Assembly (NCBI RefSeq): GCF_030272615.1
Contig: NC_081415.1
Location: 505,997,373 to 506,061,372 of the forward strand
Length of the DNA stretch: 64,000 nucleotides
Direction of reading: 5' to 3'
Source of the DNA: Cryptomeria japonica
Taxonomy: Eukaryota > Streptophyta > Pinopsida > Cupressales > Cupressaceae
Shown here: positions 11,936 to 23,665 of the stretch, piece by piece
How positions within the stretch are numbered: the stretch's first letter is position 1
Layout of the letters: the number at the start of each line of letters is the position of its first letter
Translations under genes and position numbers: made by a program
Notes under the pieces: generated by a model
Seen by the model: only the letters and a program-made list of their open reading frames with translations
The model's database searches: none
What the model was told of the DNA's origin: nothing

Positions 11936-14118
11936 GATATTAGATAAACAATACAAGTTCCTCCAAATCAAGGCAAGGTTGTCCTGTACCACTACCACCT
12001 GACTTTGTCTGTTTCTGTGGTTGTGGGTGAGAAGATCCTCTAGATACCTGTCTCCCATGATCACCACTCCTCTGAGGAGGTCCCATGACCCCACCACTGC
12101 TAGTATCTATCAACACGGTGGTATCATAACTATCTGCTCTCTAGCTCTCTGCAACTGTCTCCTCATATAGTCATCGCCAATGGGAAGTATCCTTCCCGGC
12201 CCGAACTAGTGCTCTAACAGTGTCAGCTGAGAGAGTACCTGATCCAACCTATTGAATATGATCAAGAAGGCCCTGAGTATCATGCTATCTCCTAAAAGTT
12301 CTATCCCTCTCAGCCATGAAAGTCTGTACCCATGCTCGAAGCTGATCAATCTGTGCTCTGAGACTATCAATGGTCTCCTGCTCTGGCATAACATGCTTTG
12401 GTGCAACCTGCTCTGGCAGATAATGCTTTGGTGCAACCCATTCTAGCAAATTCTGCTATGGTGCATGAACCCCAATCCCCTCCTCATCGCCTCCCTGTCC
12501 ACCTACTGGCATCTCAGTCCGAGTAGCTCTCAGAACCCATCGTCTAATAAGTGGAACATGATCCTTTGGATCCTCATCATCTCCACCATGAGCTGCAATA
12601 ACTCTTGGGTCTGGTTGAATCTGACAAAAATCAATGCCTCTCCCACAACCCCCATCCAGTCCAGTCATCCTGCCTCCTCTTGTCAATGGAAATGCTCTTG
12701 GTGATCTCATCCTTGCCCTGCCAGTATCCCTCCCAATCTGACCAACATCTCTCCCATCCATAGGATGCGGTCTCCCAATCCTGCCAACTGGTCCAAACGG
12801 TCCTCCACGAACTCTCAATCGACCTCCCCTCCGTCCAGGTCTCCTACCACCACCACCTCCATCCCCACCCTCATATCCATCTCCCCCAACCTCCTGAGCA
12901 GCTCTGAGATCTCGTCTCCATCTTCGTCTCCTAAAAACTGAATCATGTAAATCATCATCCTCATCTCTTGAGCTGGGAGGAGTATCTGCTGGATCAGTAA
13001 TACGATGAAATGGATGAGCTAGTATGTACTGAGCATAATCGACAGTAACATCAAGATCAAGAATGCGTAATCTCATATCATAAGCCACTCTCGGAGTAGC
13101 AAGAAACTCTATGCGAGCAATCTCAAATGATAAAGAAGGTCCCTAATCTCGCCTATCTTTGTACCGCTGAGCATATATCGTCACACTAGTAGGAATAGGC
13201 TAGATGATCCCAAAATGTCTAAGAATGCGACTAATCAACTGTCGCTCAATAATGTAAGGAGTCCGACCAATGGGATATCTAATCTTCATAATAAATGGTA
13301 ATGTCGGTGCATCATCCATCCATGGTTCACAATCAACATATTGTCTCCAAGTAATACTATCCAATGAATCAAGCACCCAACGCCAATACTCCATCTTATC
13401 TAGCTTATGCTGAGTAAGGATACCTGCATAAAAGTACACATATGGATGCCTCTCCATGAACTCTGTGATGGATAGGCCGAGTAATAGAAATGTGCTCCCA
13501 ACACCAGATTTGCAATAATGTGCATCCTGTAGACAAACTAGCACTCTCATCATACACCACCTGATGAAGATCGTGATATAAATGTGCCAACATACAAATA
13601 CCCCAAGCATATCGAGTTTGATGTTGCATCATACTCAGGAGAATCTCACCCCATCCAACAACAAAACCTCGCGATCGCCTATCAGGACAAATGAATCCTC
13701 CAATCAAAACAACAAGAATCACAGGGAGAGTCTTGTAATACATAACCATATCCTCCCATCGGATCTCTCCTCTAGAGATGCTCTCATCAACAAAAATGTC
13801 TCTACAAGCCTCTGTCCCAACACGATCCTGAAAATCATACTGCACTAACTCGCCAGTCACCAGGATGTGCAGAATCCTATAGACATCATCGAGCGTCACA
13901 CTAATCTCACCCGTGGGCAAGTGGAAAGTGTTATGCTCACTATGCCATCTCTTGGCTAACACCGTCAACAATCCTCTATTATGCGTAATCTCAGGCATAT
14001 GCAACAGATGGCATAAACCACAGGCATCTATATGTCTAACCTCTACCTGTGTAAACTCTGACACTAAATTCCGTACTGTCGGTAATTTCTCTTGACACTG
14101 GAGAACATCAAGTTTCTT
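11936..14118 (-). pseudogene. Antisense plant mobile domain (PMD) gene of element A, main exon
   Basis: Reads leftward, opposite to A. From 14118: KKLDVLQ, then the PMD core with CGLCHLLHMPEI, LLTVLAKRWHSEHNTFHLP and GEISVTLDDVYRI (about 13900-14030), GGFICPDRRSRGF, YAWGICMLAHLYHDL, and after a frameshift near 13510 YWRWVLDSLDSITWRQY. The C-terminal part (13088-12456) is R/G-rich (GGGGGRRPGRRGG), followed by a probable coiled coil (ETIDSLRAQIDQLRAWVQ) to a stop near 11936. PMD occurs in plant MAIN/MAIL nuclear proteins and in transposons. The exon begins at an AG acceptor (aaatAG|AAG) matching the exon in B. Confidence 0.85.
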
Positions 14119-14144
14119 CTATTTATCAAGAAAATTAGATCAAT

Positions 14145-14335
14145 CATCATTTATCAAATCTATCAAATCAAACTAAAGCAACTTACGCTATCAAATCTAT
14201 CAAATCAAACTGAAGAAAATTACGCTATCAAATCTATCAAATCAAATTGAATCAACTTACACTATCAAATCTATCAAATCAAATTGAAGCAACTTAAGCT
14301 ATCAAATCATTTAAAAACCTATCAATCATGGTTTT
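14145..14335. repeat. Four copies of a ~41-bp repeat
   Basis: The unit ctatcaaatctatcaaatc, aaactgaagcaacttacg-like, recurs with period about 40-41 bp and few changes. Confidence 0.85.
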
Positions 14336-14559
14336 GTATCAATCACTAAGTTCAATCAAAACTCTGCTAAGCTCTTGCATCAAAAACTAAATCGGTTTCT
14401 TAGAGCTACTTTATCAAAACAAATCAAATCGATCTATCCAATAACATTAATCAATCAATCAAGTCCCTATTCATCATACACGCGCATCAAACACGTTAAA
14501 TCTAATCATCAAAGTGATTTTAGCTTTTGCATCTATCAAAAACATCAAATTTTGAGCAT

Positions 14560-14830
14560 ATGCGCTATCCTATTGAAAATAAGCGCTAAACAAATCATAT
14601 GCACTAACTTTTTCAACAAATGCGCTAACGCTAAGCACAAATGCGCGAAACATGCAAAAGCGCCATCAATCAATGCATATGCGCTAACAAATGACACATA
14701 AGCGCTAACCGATACATATGCGCTAACATCCTTAACATATGCGCTATCCTAATGAACATATGCGCTATCATGAGCAAATGCGCTAAACCTAATTGTACAT
14801 GTGCTAAATCTAAATGCAAAAGCGCTAACG
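14560..14830. repeat. ~21-bp TATGCGCTA array
   Basis: About a dozen degenerate copies of acatatgcgctaac spaced near 21 bp. The GCGC core is the most conserved part, unusual in an otherwise AT-rich region. Confidence 0.85.
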
Positions 14831-14934
14831 AAATGCCGAAAATCATAAAAAAAATAAATTCAAAATTCAAAAAGTCTAAAAACATGAAAAGTTGCACGAC
14901 AAGTTGAAAACAAAGCTCGCGATAAGATACATAC

Positions 14935-15008
14935 CAGATACCCATACTCAGGAGGTCACTGATATTGTCGAACACGCTCAAATCAATGGTTTTCATAGGA
15001 ATCACCAT
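14935..15008 (-). pseudogene. Candidate first exon of antisense PMD gene of A
   Basis: Starts MVIPMKTIDLSVFDNISDLL on -, at the same place relative to the polypurine tract and TATA box as exon 1 of element B, and ends at CTG|GTATGT. Similarity to exon 1 of B is weak, so the call rests on position and splice signal. Phase with exon 2 is off. Confidence 0.4.
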
Positions 15009-15080
15009 TTCACCACCTCACTTAGAAAATTTTCTTCAAAAGCTGACAAGGATAACAATGAAATTAAAATTAACCTTGGT

Positions 15081-15090
15081 TAATTTTATA
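15081..15090 (-). promoter_or_regulatory. Antisense TATA box, element A
   Basis: TATAAAATTA on -, about 75 bases upstream of the candidate antisense ATG at 15008. B has TATAAAATA about 91 bases upstream of its antisense ATG. Confidence 0.45.
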
Positions 15091-15184
15091 TTTACTATTT
15101 GAAAGAATAATTAATGCTATTCAATGGGACAATTTAATTTGTTTTTTACAAATGAATTTAATTGATAGAACCTTTTATCAATTA

Positions 15185-15346
15185 TCATGAGATCAATCGT
15201 TCAAACCAAAGTTTTCAATAATTTCATGATCAATCTCCTGAGGGGGCACACAATCAGGATTTTTAATCTTCGCCAGGCGTACTATCGAGACTTGATTTAA
15301 TCTTTGAAACAATGTTGTCTTGACATCATTTCAAAGAGGGGCAAAA
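15185..15346 (+). other. Double hairpin/purine module and polypurine tract, element A
   Basis: First inverted repeat: TCATGAGATCAATC (15185-15198) against GATCAATCTCCTGA (15228-15241), running into GAGGGGGC (15240-15247). Second: CTTTGAAACAATG...CATTTCAAAG (15302-15336), running into the PPT AAAGAGGGGCAAAA (15333-15346). The PPT directly precedes the LTR. Confidence 0.7.
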
Positions 15347-16220
15347 TGTATACACATAAAAATGGCTATGAGCGATTAAATAAATATTATATATTTATTC
15401 AATAATTATTCTTCTATTAAAATAGTTAATTTGAAAAGATTAATTTATTTAATTCATTTTGTGTCTTTCTATTAATTAATTTTTTATTAATTAATTCATC
15501 TATTCTATTCCTCTAAAATAATTAAATATCTAATATTTAATTATCTCCTTCAATCAGTTAAATATCTAATATTTAATAGTTATTTTCCTATCCTATAGTC
15601 TCAAATATTAAATAATTTAATCTTTCTTATCCAACTCACCTTCCATCTCCACTTCATCTTCCCTTTGCCAACTCATCCATCATGTGGCTAAAGAAATTAA
15701 TATTTCTTAAATATTAATTCATCATTTATCTTCAACCTCCAAATTCAATGAATATTGTGTACGTACACATATTTCATAACCATCTTCTATATTCTCTCCA
15801 ACACCCCCTACATCTTAGGAAGGACTTGAGTCCACTTGTCCTATAATGCCTAAATCTTCTCCAACCATCCCTAGATTCCATCAGTCAGCAACCTAGTCAA
15901 GGTGAGATGAGTGAAACTTGTCTTCTCCTTCCCCCTTTGTCTCAACCTTCACCTTTGCTCAAAGCCATCCAAATCTACAGATCTAATCATGACTGTTGAT
16001 CTAAGCCACATCATCTCATCCTCTCAAGGTCTATAAAATCAAGAGCTTTAGTTGAGAGAGAGAGTTAGACTTCAAGTGCATTTTCAAGCAAATCATTTGT
16101 AAAACTTATGCATCCGTGAGTTTTAATCTTGAAGCAAATAGAAATAATCATTTAGCATAATCATTTTAGCATAATCATGTAGTATTGCATATCATATAAT
16201 TTGTTAACTATCGGTTATCA
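15347..16220 (+). mobile_element. 3' LTR of element A
   Basis: Begins TGTATACACATAAAAATGG right after the polypurine tract. U3 is a series of AT palindromes (15380-15720); the promoter TATA is near 16031 (gtcTATAAAAtc). The right end is set at ...TATCGGTTATCA (16220) by the CA rule. With no 5' LTR in the window, this end is uncertain. Confidence 0.6.
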
Positions 16221-17132
16221 GTCCATTCTTCATATGCCATCTTGGAAGCTATCAGTGCATTGTCTGAGAGCACACCATCTGCAACCAGGAATAGTGGAGT
16301 TAGGACACAATTAGACATAAACCATGAAGGTAATATTAGTATTTTTATTTCATATGTATTTCATGTTGTTTCATTGGTTGAGTTTGGATTTCCTGTAGCA
16401 CTTCCATTTGTATTTTGTGAAACTAACTTGTTGCAGGTAGCATTCTGAGGATGAAATTCAAGTTGACAAAAAAGTTTATAAGTTAATCTACTCTCTAATA
16501 AATATATAGTGTGTCTCATAATTCCTTCAAAAAAGGAAGAGGGTTATCCTTCCAAGTGACAATAAAATAATGACTAGGAAGTAGAGTCCTATTACAACTT
16601 TTCATTTGATTGATTGTAAAAGACTTTGTTTGAACTCTTTTATGTCAAAACTATTTTTTTGGGAGATTTGTTGGTGTACATAAATAGATTCCTACTAATA
16701 TCCAACCTATTTTCAAGTTAGAATTTGGATTATAATAAATAGAAGACATTGGACTAAGTCCATTTCCTTCTTGGTTGCTACTTTTGACTTAATCAACTTC
16801 TGGTGAACATGAATCCTTTATTATTATGAATCTCTTCGAATTATTTCTGGGTTTGTTGCTCCTCCTTTTCAAATTTCTAGATCATTTTGAATATCTTAAT
16901 TTCATTAATAACTGAGAAAGATATGACCCTTTTTTATACCTAAGAAAGTTCTTGTATTAATAAAAGAAAATCATTACATTGACTGATGTTACTTGTTTCA
17001 CCAAGAATCAAACAATTCATTCCCACAACCCTTTCTTCAAATAAAAATCTAGGGCATATCCAATTACATGAAATCCATCCTTCCAAAATACAAAGGCAAA
17101 AGGCGTTCATACCTAAGACCATTCCCAAACCT
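16221..17132. other. Unassigned degenerate sequence
   Basis: AT-rich; no domain or repeat structure recognised on either strand. Confidence 0.5.
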
Positions 17133-17215
17133 AAACATACTAATCCAAATAGGGTGGCATATAGGTTATCCAAGTTATGTATTGAAAGAGATTTTAAAAT
17201 GAACAAGGTTGGCCT
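17133..17215 (+). mobile_element. Short LINE RNase H remnant
   Basis: NRVAYRLSKLCIERDFKM matches NRVAYRLSKSNIERDFKI of the LINE at about 27505-27555, and DNA identity over ~54 bases is high (about four mismatches by eye). It corresponds to the end of the L1-type RNase H. Nothing LINE-like was seen further upstream. Confidence 0.6.
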
Positions 17216-17625
17216 TCAGAAAATCCAAAGGATGAAATGAAGAAGGTTGTCCACACACCAAGGAACATCAAAATCAATGATCAAGGCTCTGCAAGCTTCA
17301 GAATGGGTTCTAGTAGATCACCAGAATAGGTCTAAGGCAATTGGTAATGAAGGAACAACCGGTAACAAGAAACTGTTATGGAAACCGATAGGATATCTTG
17401 TCGGAAAGTGATCCAAATGAGATGCAGTCTGAAAGCAAGAAAGATGATCAAGTCTTCAAGTAGAATTCAAATCCAAAGTATTTGGTGAGCCAAACCAGGA
17501 CACACAGAAAGAAAACTGAAACTGTAAACAAAATAGAAAGGAAAATGTTTTTGGTTGATGCAAGATTGCTGTGAACCAGGGATGCTCCTAAATCAGACAT
17601 CCAAGGTTAATGAAAAGTGAGCCTC

Positions 17626-17870
17626 TCACTTTATTGGGGTCAGTGGGAAACCAAGGTGGTCTACCTCTTCTTGAGAAATCCAAGATGAATATTCAATTGG
17701 TCTGCTCTTCCACTTCACAAGATATTCTTTGTACTGACTGGTCTGCTCTTCCACTTCACAAGATATTCTTTGTACTGCCTGGTCTTCTCTTCCACTTCAC
17801 AAGATATTATTTGTACTAACTGTTATGGGTACTACGCCCAATCCTACTGTCCAAAATCTCTTCATTCTGA
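17626..17870 (-). pseudogene. Chromodomain of chromovirus C, disrupted
   Basis: Chromodomains bind modified histone tails and steer integration. The start, [15 protein letters not shown], is followed by a stop; then come three copies of a 41-bp unit coding KEYLVKWKSRP, the chromodomain core, and the end IEYSSWISQEEVDHLGF up to a TGA at 17626-17628. Because 41 is not a multiple of three, the copies lie in different frames. Confidence 0.8.
17699..17821 (-). repeat. 41-bp tandem triplication in the chromodomain
   Basis: Units 17699-17739, 17740-17780 and 17781-17821. On + each begins ggtctgctcttccacttcac (third: ggtcttctc). Two to five differences separate the copies. Confidence 0.95.
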
Positions 17871-19048
17871 TCTGGTTCCTTCCAGGGAAATTGTCTCTCA
17901 AGGTCTGCAACAATTTCCTCACTGAATTCCGGTTCATGGTATTCATGAAGATCTGCAATGTTGAATATAGGTGAAATACTTAGACTATCAGGTAGCTCCA
18001 CTTCATATGCATTTCTAGAACTGAACTTTCTCAAAATCTTACAAGGTCCAAACTTCTTCATGTGCAACTTATTATAAGTTCCATCTGGGAATCTCTCTTT
18101 TCTTAAATATACCATCACTTCATCGCCAACTTCAAATTCCTTATGTCTCCTCTTCTCATGTTCCTTATCTTTATATTTGTTGTTCACATCTTTCAAATGT
18201 TGTTTAGCTTGAATATGCAATGCTATCACGTGATCTGCAAAATAATTTGCTTCTAAACTCTTCCAGTCTTTACTGCTAATTTCTCTCAGTTCTTCTATTC
18301 CTCTAGGATGCACTTTGATAACAATCTCAAAAGGTGTTTTTTCTGGTAGTTCTATTCATTGAATTATTGTAGGGAAACTCTGCTTGTGCAAGGATAAAAT
18401 CCCAACTTCCGGTTTTATCTCCCACTAAACATCTCAACAAGTTACCCAAGCTTCGGTTAACAACTTCTATCTATCCATCAGTCCGTGGATGAAAAGTAGA
18501 ATTGAACTTCAAATCTATCTTCATCTTCTTCAAAAGTGTTCTCTAAAATAGCCAACAAACTTAGTGTCTTTGTCTGAAACTATACTCGTAGGTAATCCAT
18601 GAAATCTCACCACTTCCTTGAAAAATAGGTCTGCTACATGTAATGCATCTAATATCTTCTTACAAGGTATGAAATAAGCCATGTTTGAAAATCTATCCAC
18701 TACCACAAATATAGAATCATTCCCTCTCGATGTCTTAGGCAATCCAAGTATAAAATCCATGCTTATATCCTCCCAAGGTCCTATCGATACTGACAAAGGT
18801 TTATACAATCCCACATTCTGACTACTACCTTTTGCAACTTGACAAATTGTACAACTCTACACATATCTCTTAACATCCTTATGAATCTGGGGCTAAAAGT
18901 AATGCTCACTGACCAATGCAATTGTTTTGTCAATGCTAAAATGTCCAACTAAACCTCCACTATGTTTCTCTTTTATTGGGTTATCTCTCATGAAACTCTT
19001 AGGTATGCACAACTAAACTCCCTTGAATAACATCCCATCCTGAATGAA
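17871..19048 (-). pseudogene. Integrase of chromovirus C
   Basis: Zinc-binding segment [10 protein letters not shown] near 18840-18950. Core 18814-18330: [16 protein letters not shown] (first Asp in MDF), VSDKDTKF (second Asp) and TDG-stop-IEVVNRSL (Glu present, TAG just before it). C-terminal module 18313-17816: [32 protein letters not shown] and [12 protein letters not shown] frameshift at 18530 and several stops. Confidence 0.85.
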
Positions 19049-19700
19049 TTAAGCCAACCACTTGCTTCTATCTACCATAACCGATTCTCTACATTCTCTC
19101 CAAGGTTCTGCAAAACTAGGGTCATCATCATAAAATGTCTTCAATTCCTCAAATCCTAATATGGTCACTCTCATCTCTGTAAGCAAATTCCTTCTCCTAC
19201 TCAATGCATTAGCAAATTTGTTATATTTCTCACTTCTATGCTTCAACACAAAGGTGTAACTCTGCAAGAATTATACCCATCTCATATGTCTTTGATTCAA
19301 CTTACTCTGACTGTTCAAATACTGCAAAGCTTGATGATCTGTATACAACACAAACTCCTTAGGAAAAAGGTAATGTCTCCAATTCTTCAAGGCTTGAACT
19401 ATGGCATAAAACTCATGATCATACATTGAATATCTCCTCTGGGCATCATTCAATTTCTCCATGAAATAAGATACTGCTCTCCCTTCCTAACTCAAGACTG
19501 CTCCTATTTCTATTCCACTTGCATCACAATCCACTTGAAATACTTTATTCAAATTCGATAAAGATAACACAGGCTACTCAGTCACTTTCTGCTTCAATAG
19601 TTCAAAATTTTTATTTGCTCTGGTGGTCCACTTGAATTCTTTCTGATCTCCCCTCACGGTCTTAGTCACAGGGTTACATAATGAACAATAATCCCCACCC
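19049..19700 (-). pseudogene. RNase H of chromovirus C
   Basis: On -: VTKTVRGDQKEFKW, then FQVDCDASGIEIGAVLS, then [20 protein letters not shown] (E of the active site), [20 protein letters not shown] (D) and FVLKHRSEKYNKFANALSRR. Stops at about 19488 and 19267. Upstream RT is absent. Confidence 0.85.
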
Positions 19701-19739
19701 CACATGTACTAGTCGATATTGAGGAAACCCAGACACCTT

Positions 19740-20760
19740 TCCCAACTAAACCATCTCCATGCCCTCTACAATTAGATTATCCAACTAATCTGCATCGATG
19801 TTTTTCTCCTAATAGGAATGATTTGTAATGAAGGATTCAAATCTCCTTGCTATTTCTAATGCCTCCAAATGGGCCTACAGTATAACCCATTCTTAGTGCA
19901 TTGATAATGATTATATAATCTCCTTCAATTTCCACCTTCTCACATTGTAGCTCCTTACATATCCTCAACCCCAAGACCAATGCTTTCAATTATGCAATGT
20001 TATTAGTACCATCTGGGAGAGGGGAAGCCAATTTTCTTAAAATAGAGCCATCAAACCACCTTGTTATACATCCAACACTTGATTTGCTGAGGTTACCCTT
20101 CAATGCACCATTGAAATTTTATTCGATCCATCCTATTTGAGAATCCCTCTACCTTGCTTGCTCTCTCAGTTTTTGAATCTCAATCCTTTGAATTCCCACA
20201 ATGGGTGGATTATTAAGATCGAACCAATTCTTCTTCATATTGGAATACCATTCTCCAAATCTAGCCTTATGATTTGGGAATTTATGCATTTTATTGTTGA
20301 TTGTCTCTATCATCATAACTTATTTAAAAATGAATCAATCTCCATCTCCTTTCCCTAGAAAATGTTCCTATTATGCTCTTTCCAGAACTCCCAGACCATA
20401 ATTGATGGACATAACACCCACAAACAAACAAAGACATCATTTTTGTTGATGACGAGCCAAGACGTAAATAAAATAGAGTTGTCTCTGGGCAAGGTACCCT
20501 AGCATCCCAACCTAGCACATAACCATGTTTAACATTCTTGTGTGAAAAGGATACTCCAAGAATAAATGGTTTACCATCTCTTCATTACTCTTTCTCAAAT
20601 CACATCTTGAAGGGCCCTCATAACCCATCTTCTTGAACCTATCTATAGTCAACACTTTATTCTACAATGCAACCCATGTAAAGATGTCAACTTTAAGGAG
20701 ACAAAACTTATGCCAACACAAGCCAATTGAAATCTCCCTCGTTTCACATTGCTGCTCAAT
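19740..20760 (-). mobile_element. 5'-truncated L1-type LINE (zinc-binding RT tail and RNase H)
   Basis: On -: WHKFCLLKVDIFTWVALQNK and CDLRKSNEEMVNHLFLEYPF (zf-RVT, about 20720-20560), then GWIE, a FNGALKGN-type first strand and LKALVLGLRICKELQCEKVE (RNase H, about 20135-19890). Ends near 19740. Stops throughout. 5' truncation is normal for LINEs. Confidence 0.75.
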
Positions 20761-21179
20761 TATAATAAATATAATTATAATATTATTTTAATCTTTTGTA
20801 TTTTTTAATAAATATTTGGAAAAATATTATATAAGGTAAAATAAGTTTGAGACAAAGAGGTGTCATTTCCTTTTTGGGTTCTTATATTTAAGGAATAAAA
20901 ATATATATTTTCATATTTTAATTTTTAAACATATATCGTTTGTAACTATAAAGTTAAGTTTTTTCATTTTTTTCTTCTTTTATTTAGATTCATTTGTATT
21001 GAGAGTTTATTAGCCTAGTTTTATTAAAGCTTATTTTAAACTAACACAATCCATACATGTAGATCATTTGATATCTTGGATTATGCCACTTTATGCCCTC
21101 TTCATTACAAATTTAAATCTTATTTTCTAAATGTTAAATTTAGTGACCACAAACATACATTTATAGGTATTATATGGGT
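20761..21179. other. AT-rich, no feature recognised
   Basis: A/T-rich spacer with homopolymer runs; no coding signal. Confidence 0.5.
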
Positions 21180-21235
21180 CATTTATACCTCTCTATCTAT
21201 TGAGGGGGAGCCCCCTCTCTCCCTTCTTCCCCATC

Positions 21236-21285
<50 letters not shown>

Positions 21286-21935
21286 TCCTCTTCCCTCTAT
21301 CTCTAGAAATGTTTCTCCACATCCATCCATCTCCCTCCCTCTTTTTCTCCCCCTCTCATCCTCCTAGATATCCATATCTATATATTTTTTCATTTATCTC
21401 TATATCTCCATAGTTCTCCTTTCATCTCTCCCTGTATCTTTATCATGTTATCTCTCCATCTCCCTCTACCCCCATATCTCTCCCTCTCTCCCCTCCTCTA
21501 ACTATCACTTCATATCTGTATCTTTCTATCTCTCCCTCTCATTCTCTCCCTCTCCTCCCCCCTCTCTATATATTTATCTCTTTCATCTCGATCTATACCT
21601 CTCTAATCTTCCTCTTTATCTCTCCCTCTCCTCTCCATATCTATATAACATGAACCTATTAGTGATGGAGCCTGATTATCTTCCTAATTTAGAGTTTTTG
21701 TTTCAATCGTGTTCAGATCTATATCTCTTCACCCTTCTATCTCCACATCTCTCTCACCTCTCTATATAAATTCCTATCTCTATCATTGTCTTTCTATCTC
21801 TCCCTCTCTCTCCTCTTATCCATATAATTGTCTCGTCCATCTCTATCTATTTACATCCCATTCTCATATCCATATTTATCTTCCTTTATATCACTATCCC
21901 CAATCTCTATCTCTTTACCCCTCTCTCTCGGTACA
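21180..21935 (+). repeat. Pyrimidine-rich tract with (CT)n(TA)n microsatellite
   Basis: About 750 bases of degenerate ctctc/tatctc sequence. A pure (CT)n run at 21234-21252 passes into (TA)n at 21253-21283. Open frames here reflect composition only. Confidence 0.9.
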
Positions 21936-23295
21936 CTAAAAATAGATCAATTTTTATTTATGATTGACCTTGCACACCTTTCTGGTGTACCCCTTGCACA
22001 CTAAGGTGCAATTTCTAGTTATAATGCATTTAACAACAATGTTATTTTAATGTTGATAGTAAGATTACAAATTGCACTTATTATTATCAACTTTTTACCT
22101 TTACCTTATTATATGCTTTTTTGTTAGCTAATTATGATATTGGGGCATTATCAAATAATGCACAAATGTATATAGTAGCTAGTTCTTGTGTTCATAATTA
22201 ATTGGGTTTTACTATTTATATGATCTTATAGCATCTGATTCCCCCCCCTTTTTTAAACAATATTTCTTACCCAGAAGGAGTAATATTTTATTTCTCCAAT
22301 TAAAGGAATGTACTTGCAATTTGTAGTAGATTTATTATCCCCAATTGATCATATTATTATTCGAGCAATAGTAGCATTAACAATTAGATAATCTTAATAA
22401 TACTGTTAATTTGGATAACTTTATTAACTTCTCAATTAATCATGTTTCATTCACTAGTGGAAAATCTAATGATTGTGCTATTATTGTCAAGATAAAGCTA
22501 TCTTATTAGGCTATCTCCTCATTTCACTCTCAAGTAGAGCCAATGGAAAAAACTAACCTTGTTATTACCCTAGCCAATATATTTGTTATTGGAATCTTTA
22601 ATTAAAATTATTATTGTTTACTTTTAATAAAATTATTTTAATTATTAATTTTTTTATAGTATTGTTAGCAATAGAAAAAATAACATGATCCATACTCTAT
22701 TACACATTGTGATAATTTCCTAGTGCCTCAATATTACTTTTGGCACTAATCTTTTCTTTATAATTGACACTAAAATAATTCCACCCTTAATAACATCCCC
22801 CGTTTTTTCACCGATACTAAGATTATGACTATATCCAATGCCACCATTACTAATGATGTTGATAATAATCTTACAACCTAGGTTGATATCAATTTCCTAT
22901 TCACACCCCTTCATATTATTAATTTTATTAATTCACTAAATTGGAGTAACTTGGAAGTGTCAATCAAATAGGTTAGTATCCTTCTATCCTTGAAGCTGTT
23001 ATTTACAATCATTAATTTTATGTATAAGCATATGTGATTATGTTGAAGGCTTATTATACTCACATATGAATGCAAAAAATTTAGTTAATAAAAACTAAAA
23101 GCATTTAATATGACATGTTTGTGACACTTAAATGCATGAAAAACAAAAATACATTTATTATTATTTTTATTTTTGTATTATTATTAATATTTTTTGACAA
23201 AAGATCCTAGATCTGTATAATATATAATTTATTAGATATAGAAAATATTACAATATAAAATATTACATAACATTGATAATAACTTGGGATAATGC
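21936..23295. other. Unassigned AT-rich sequence
   Basis: Nothing recognised. GTGCAAGG-type words occur near 21970-22010. Possibly very old transposon debris. Confidence 0.4.
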
Positions 23296-23665
23296 TGTGT
23301 GTTTTGTTCCCTGCAGGGCCTTGGACTCATGTGGTGCATAGGCAGATTGGCTTTTTGGGGTGTTGGCGCTGATTTTGTTCAAGATATGGTGGCTTCATTT
23401 TGGGATGTTCTTCTTCACTGGGTCCTACAAGCTTTTCAAAGCTTCCTTTATATCTAATGCGATTGATGTTGTAATCTGGGACTGTATTCGGGTCGCCTAT
23501 GGGCTATTGTAATGGGTAGATAGGCTTTTGTTTTGTTGAGCAATACTGAAGGGTTTTCTTACTGGTTCTTTCCTTTCAGTGCTCATTGAACCAGACACCA
23601 TGTAAAAAATATAAAGATTTAATATAATTTCAGTGGGTCATTATCAAAAAAAACACAAAAAAACT
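23296..23665 (+). mobile_element. 3' end of a LINE with A-rich tail
   Basis: A broken frame resembles the tail that plant L1 elements carry downstream of RNase H (cagtgctcattgaaccagacaccatg), ending in an A-rich stretch at about 23645-23665. No upstream LINE domains precede it. Confidence 0.45.

Larger units (their letters stand above)
14119..14934 (-). other. Intron of antisense PMD gene of A with two tandem arrays
   Basis: Candidate donor CTG|GTATGT at 14935/14934 and acceptor AG at 14119-14120, both on -. Inside are a ~41-bp array (14145-14335, ctatcaaatctatcaaatcaaa) and a ~21-bp array (14560-14830, acatatgcgctaac). The donor phase does not fit the acceptor phase, consistent with decay. 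Confidence 0.5.
1..16220 (+). mobile_element. Ty3/gypsy Tat-lineage retrotransposon A (5' end outside window)
   Basis: Order of parts on +: leader, Gag, aspartic protease, G-patch, RT with YVDD, RNase H, archaeal-type RNase H, integrase, long 3' noncoding region with an antisense PMD gene, polypurine tract, 3' LTR. A second RNase H between RT-RH and integrase is the hallmark of the Tat/Ogre lineage. The 5' LTR and PBS lie before position 1, so age and target duplication cannot be read. Many stops and frameshifts show an old, dead copy. A solo LTR interrupts it at 6756-8373. Confidence 0.9.
17240..19700 (-). mobile_element. Chromovirus-type Ty3/gypsy fragment C
   Basis: On -: RNase H (19700-19049), integrase zinc finger and core (about 19000-18330), integrase C-terminus (18313-17870), chromodomain (17870-17626), then probable 3' noncoding sequence to about 17240. 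Protease, RT and LTRs are missing. The 5' side ends abruptly near 19700 against a LINE. The chromodomain at the pol C-terminus defines a chromovirus, a lineage distinct from A, B and D. Confidence 0.88.

Noticed and set aside
12465-12704. + strand frame opposite the antisense PMD gene
   Set aside because: Shadow frame; the - strand carries the recognisable PMD protein and its tail.
21076-21939. Open frames rich in Ser/Leu/Tyr/Ile
   Set aside because: Produced by the CT/TA microsatellite and pyrimidine tract.
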